Shown here in pieces: positions 29,196-30,766 of a stretch of 30,766 nucleotides of DNA. A program made the translations under genes and the position numbers. The DNA comes from DASZZY01 sp036260395 (lineage in GTDB: Bacteria > Actinomycetota > UBA4738 > CALAEC01), in the NCBI GenBank assembly GCA_036260395.1, contig DASZZY010000090.1:1-30766 (forward strand), in the 5' to 3' direction. Below the pieces are notes generated by a model. It was not told the origin of the DNA and did no database searches. It saw only the letters and a list, made by a program, of their open reading frames with translations. Position 1 is the first letter of the stretch. Every line of letters begins with the position of its first letter.

Positions 29196-29270
29196 TGGTG
29201 GGCGCTGGTGGGTTCGAACCACCGGCCTCCGCCTTGTAAGGGCGGCGCTCTCCCGCTGAGCTAAGCGCCC
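29196..29270 (-). tRNA. tRNA-Val (anticodon TAC)
   Basis: Complete cloverleaf on the minus strand: acceptor GGGCGCT/AGCGCCC, D arm GCTC..GAGC, anticodon stem CCGCC/GGCGG around CTTACAA with anticodon TAC, T arm GGTGG-TTCGAAC-CCACC, discriminator A and an encoded CCA (29196-29198). Upstream TACCAT (29280-29285, minus) is a plausible -10. Confidence 0.95.
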
Positions 29271-29278
29271 CGCGGCGC

Positions 29279-29285
29279 TATGGTA
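29279..29285. promoter_or_regulatory. Overlapping -10 elements of tRNA-Val and the enoyl-CoA hydratase gene
   Basis: TATGGT on the plus strand (29279-29284) and TACCAT on the minus strand (29280-29285) overlap almost completely. The first is about 24 bases before GTG 29309, the second about 9 bases before the tRNA 5' end. Confidence 0.4.
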
Positions 29286-29308
29286 GCGTCCGCCCCGAGG
29301 AGGTCACC

Positions 29309-30100
29309 GTGGCCGACTACGACACCCTGAAGTACGGCGTCCATGACGGCGTGGCCACCATCGAGCTGGCCCGCGCCGACAAGCGCAACGCGATCAACAC
29401 CCAGATGTTCTCGGAGCTCGGCGACGCCGCCGAGCGGGCCGCCGCCGACAGCGGCATCCGGGTCGTCCTCGTGCGGGCCCAGGGGCCGTCGTTCAGCGCC
29501 GGGATCGACTTCACGCTCCTCGGCCAGCTGGCCGGGACCCGGGGGGCGCGGTTCCGGTCCTTCGTCCGGATGGCCCAGCGCCCGTTCGCGCTCCTGGCGC
29601 AGATGGACAAGCCGACCGTCGCCGCCGTGCAGGGCCACGCCCTGGGGGCGGGGTTCCAGCTGACACTGGCCTGCGACCTCCGGATCGCCGCGGAGGACGC
29701 GCGGTTCGCCATGCTCGAGGTCCGGTTCGGGCTGGTCCCGGACCTCGGGGGGACGCACCGGCTGGCGCGGGCGATCGGTCCCGCCCGGGCCAAGGAGATG
29801 GTGTGGACCGGCCGCACGGTCGAGGCCGACGAGGCGGAGCGGATGGGCCTCGTCAACCGCATCGTCCCGGTCGATGCGCTCGAGAAGGAGGCCGACACCT
29901 ACGCGCGGGAGCTCGTCGCCTCTCCCCCGATCTCCGTGAGCCTCAGCAAGGCCCTGCTCTCGCGGGGGCACGAGACGCCGCTGGAGACGGCCATGGAGCG
30001 CGAGGCCCAGGCCCAGGCGACCTGCGTGGAGAGCGACGACCACCGCGAGGCGGTGGAGGCCTACCTCGAGCAGCGGCCCCCGCGGTTCGAGGGCCGGTAG
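29309..30100 (+). CDS. Enoyl-CoA hydratase/isomerase family protein (crotonase)
   Basis: 263 residues from GTG 29309 with GAGGAGG upstream. Crotonase fold: IELARADKRNAINTQMFSEL, the first oxyanion-hole segment PSFSAGIDFTLLGQLAG, the second in QGHALGAGFQLTLACDLRIA, then EVRFGLVPDLGGTHRLARAI with the acidic residues used by hydratases and isomerases, and MGLVNRIVPVDALEKEADTY. Acts on CoA thioesters, most often in fatty-acid or amino-acid breakdown; DFTLLG and VPDLGGTHR resemble delta-3,5/delta-2,4-dienoyl-CoA isomerases as well as hydratases, so the exact reaction is open. Single gene next to tRNA-Val. Confidence 0.93.
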   Translation: MADYDTLKYGVHDGVATIELARADKRNAINTQMFSELGDAAERAAADSGIRVVLVRAQGPSFSAGIDFTLLGQLAGTRGARFRSFVRMAQRPFALLAQMDKPTVAAVQGHALGAGFQLTLACDLRIAAEDARFAMLEVRFGLVPDLGGTHRLARAIGPARAKEMVWTGRTVEADEAERMGLVNRIVPVDALEKEADTYARELVASPPISVSLSKALLSRGHETPLETAMEREAQAQATCVESDDHREAVEAYLEQRPPRFEGR

Positions 30101-30174
30101 GCCGCCCGGCTTTCCCCCTCGCGGGCCGCCCCCTATCGTGCCCCTCGTCCATCCCTCTCCGGAAGGAGGCGAGC

Positions 30175-30363
30175 ATGACGGCCCTGGGCATCGCGCTGGC
30201 GCAGCGCGGCGGCGGCGAGATCTCGTTCCAGTTCGACCTGGTGGGCATCATCGCCCTGGCCGCGGGGATCCTGATCCTGATCTTCCCGCGCGTCCTCAAC
30301 TACATCGTGGCCGCGTACCTCATCGTCGTCGGGCTCATCACGCTGTTCAACGTGAATCTCTGA
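30175..30363 (+). CDS. DUF3096 small membrane protein
   Basis: 62 residues, ATG 30175 with AAGGAGG 7 bases upstream. One hydrophobic hairpin makes up most of the chain: VGIIALAAGILILIFPRVLN followed by YIVAAYLIVVGLITLFNVNL, the pattern of the DUF3096 family. The first 20 residues are polar. Membrane-embedded; function unknown. Confidence 0.85.
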   Translation: MTALGIALAQRGGGEISFQFDLVGIIALAAGILILIFPRVLNYIVAAYLIVVGLITLFNVNL

Positions 30364-30419
30364 GCCGACGCTCGACGTGGCGGTCCAGCATGAGTTCGGC
30401 GAGGAACTAACGGGTAAGC

Positions 30420-30436
30420 CGCGGTTTCAGACCGCG
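30420..30436. terminator. Possible hairpin between convergent genes
   Basis: CGCGGT-TTCAG-ACCGCG, a 6-base stem that overlaps the stop codon of the YhhN-like gene and lies downstream of the DUF3096 gene. No T run, so weak support. Confidence 0.25.
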
Positions 30437-30766
30437 CCCAGCAGGGCCCACACGAGCGCCCCCTGGGCCAGGTGGTAGCTGGCCATGATCGCCACCGGCG
30501 CCCAGGGGAGCGGCCGCACGAACCGGTTCCAGCCGATCAACGCGTCCGAGCCCATGAACAGGACGGCGCCGGCGATGGCCAGGGCGCTCCTCGTCCCGGT
30601 CCAGCCGGGCGTCGCCAGTGTCGCGAGGGCGGAGGCCGCCATCCCGGCGACCGCGACGACGTAGAGGCCGACCGGCACCGCCATCCTCCGCGCCGCGCCT
30701 GAGGAGACCATGCCTCGGAGGAGCCGGAGGTAGACCGGGGCGGCCACCGCGGCGGCGGCTACCGCC
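30427..30766 (-). CDS. YhhN/TMEM86-family membrane protein (5' end outside window)
   Basis: The frame runs to the window edge, so only the C-terminal 112 or so residues are present. At least three hydrophobic segments are visible: VGLYVVAVAGMAASALATLA, LAIAGAVLFMGSDALIGWNRF and APVAIMASYHLAQGALVWALL. The signature FMGSDALIGWNRF and SYHLAQGALV match the YhhN family, whose mammalian relatives hydrolyse lysoplasmalogen; the bacterial substrate is generally unknown. Converges on the DUF3096 gene. Confidence 0.88.
   Translation of the reverse strand, partial: AVAAAAVAAPVYLRLLRGMVSSGAARRMAVPVGLYVVAVAGMAASALATLATPGWTGTRSALAIAGAVLFMGSDALIGWNRFVRPLPWAPVAIMASYHLAQGALVWALLGAV

Noticed and set aside
28880..29239. 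Plus-strand ORF ending in GGFEPPASAL
   Set aside because: It overlaps the TfoX-like gene in another frame, and its tail is the complement of tRNA-Val, a familiar false-gene signature.

Overview
The window is about 30.8 kb of uniformly GC-rich DNA (roughly 70% G+C by eye). GTG and TTG starts are frequent, genes are tightly packed, and the sequence looks chromosomal. GC content, a free-standing LigD-type polymerase, an ECF42-type sigma factor with its DGPF partner, and many leaderless TANNNT promoters point to an actinobacterial or related high-GC lineage, possibly uncultured. The lineage is inferred from gene style; no taxonomic marker was aligned. No phage, transposase, integrase or CRISPR array was seen.

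Layout. 1-203: end of a LuxR-type regulator. 228-3428 (minus): a vitamin B12 importer (binding lipoprotein, permease, ATPase) behind a cobalamin riboswitch at about 3537-3690. 3804-4504: a secreted protein whose signal peptide lies in another frame. 4464-15426: a lipoate-centred region holding gcvT (minus), lpd, an E2 acyltransferase, lipB, E1 alpha, E1 beta and lipA, interrupted by a few membrane proteins and an ACP-acyltransferase fusion (minus). Lpd, E2, E1 alpha and E1 beta make a complete 2-oxoacid dehydrogenase complex. LipB and LipA make and attach the lipoyl group that E2 and the glycine cleavage system need.

Directly after lipA (15449-15919) lies an OsmC-family gene. It is read in one frame through a single TGA that sits where the family has its catalytic cysteine. 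A short hairpin follows the TGA at a distance suited to a bacterial SECIS element. This is the best candidate for something special here: a selenocysteine peroxidase-like protein.

15955-16343 is RNase P RNA (minus). Next come a lipoprotein, then on the minus strand RNase H, a zinc-ribbon coiled-coil protein, a Nif3-like protein, a large secreted Ntn-hydrolase acylase, a cupin and a coiled-coil protein. On the plus strand follow a small lipoprotein, a DUF389 membrane protein, a LigD-type polymerase and a GNAT acetyltransferase whose 3' end runs into a tRNA-Val remnant.

26703-28687 is a regulatory module: an ECF42-like sigma factor and its DGPF/YCII partner (minus), divergent from a small tryptophan-rich protein (plus). 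The shared intergenic region holds the same two-part promoter (TGTCCAAAC, 10 bases, CGTTCGTCG) on both strands with exact dyad symmetry, which suggests that the sigma factor controls both sides. The small protein has a paralogue at 14066-14299, which lies behind its own pair of palindromic operators. The window ends with a TfoX-like protein, an intact tRNA-Val, an enoyl-CoA hydratase, a DUF3096 protein and a partial YhhN-family membrane protein.
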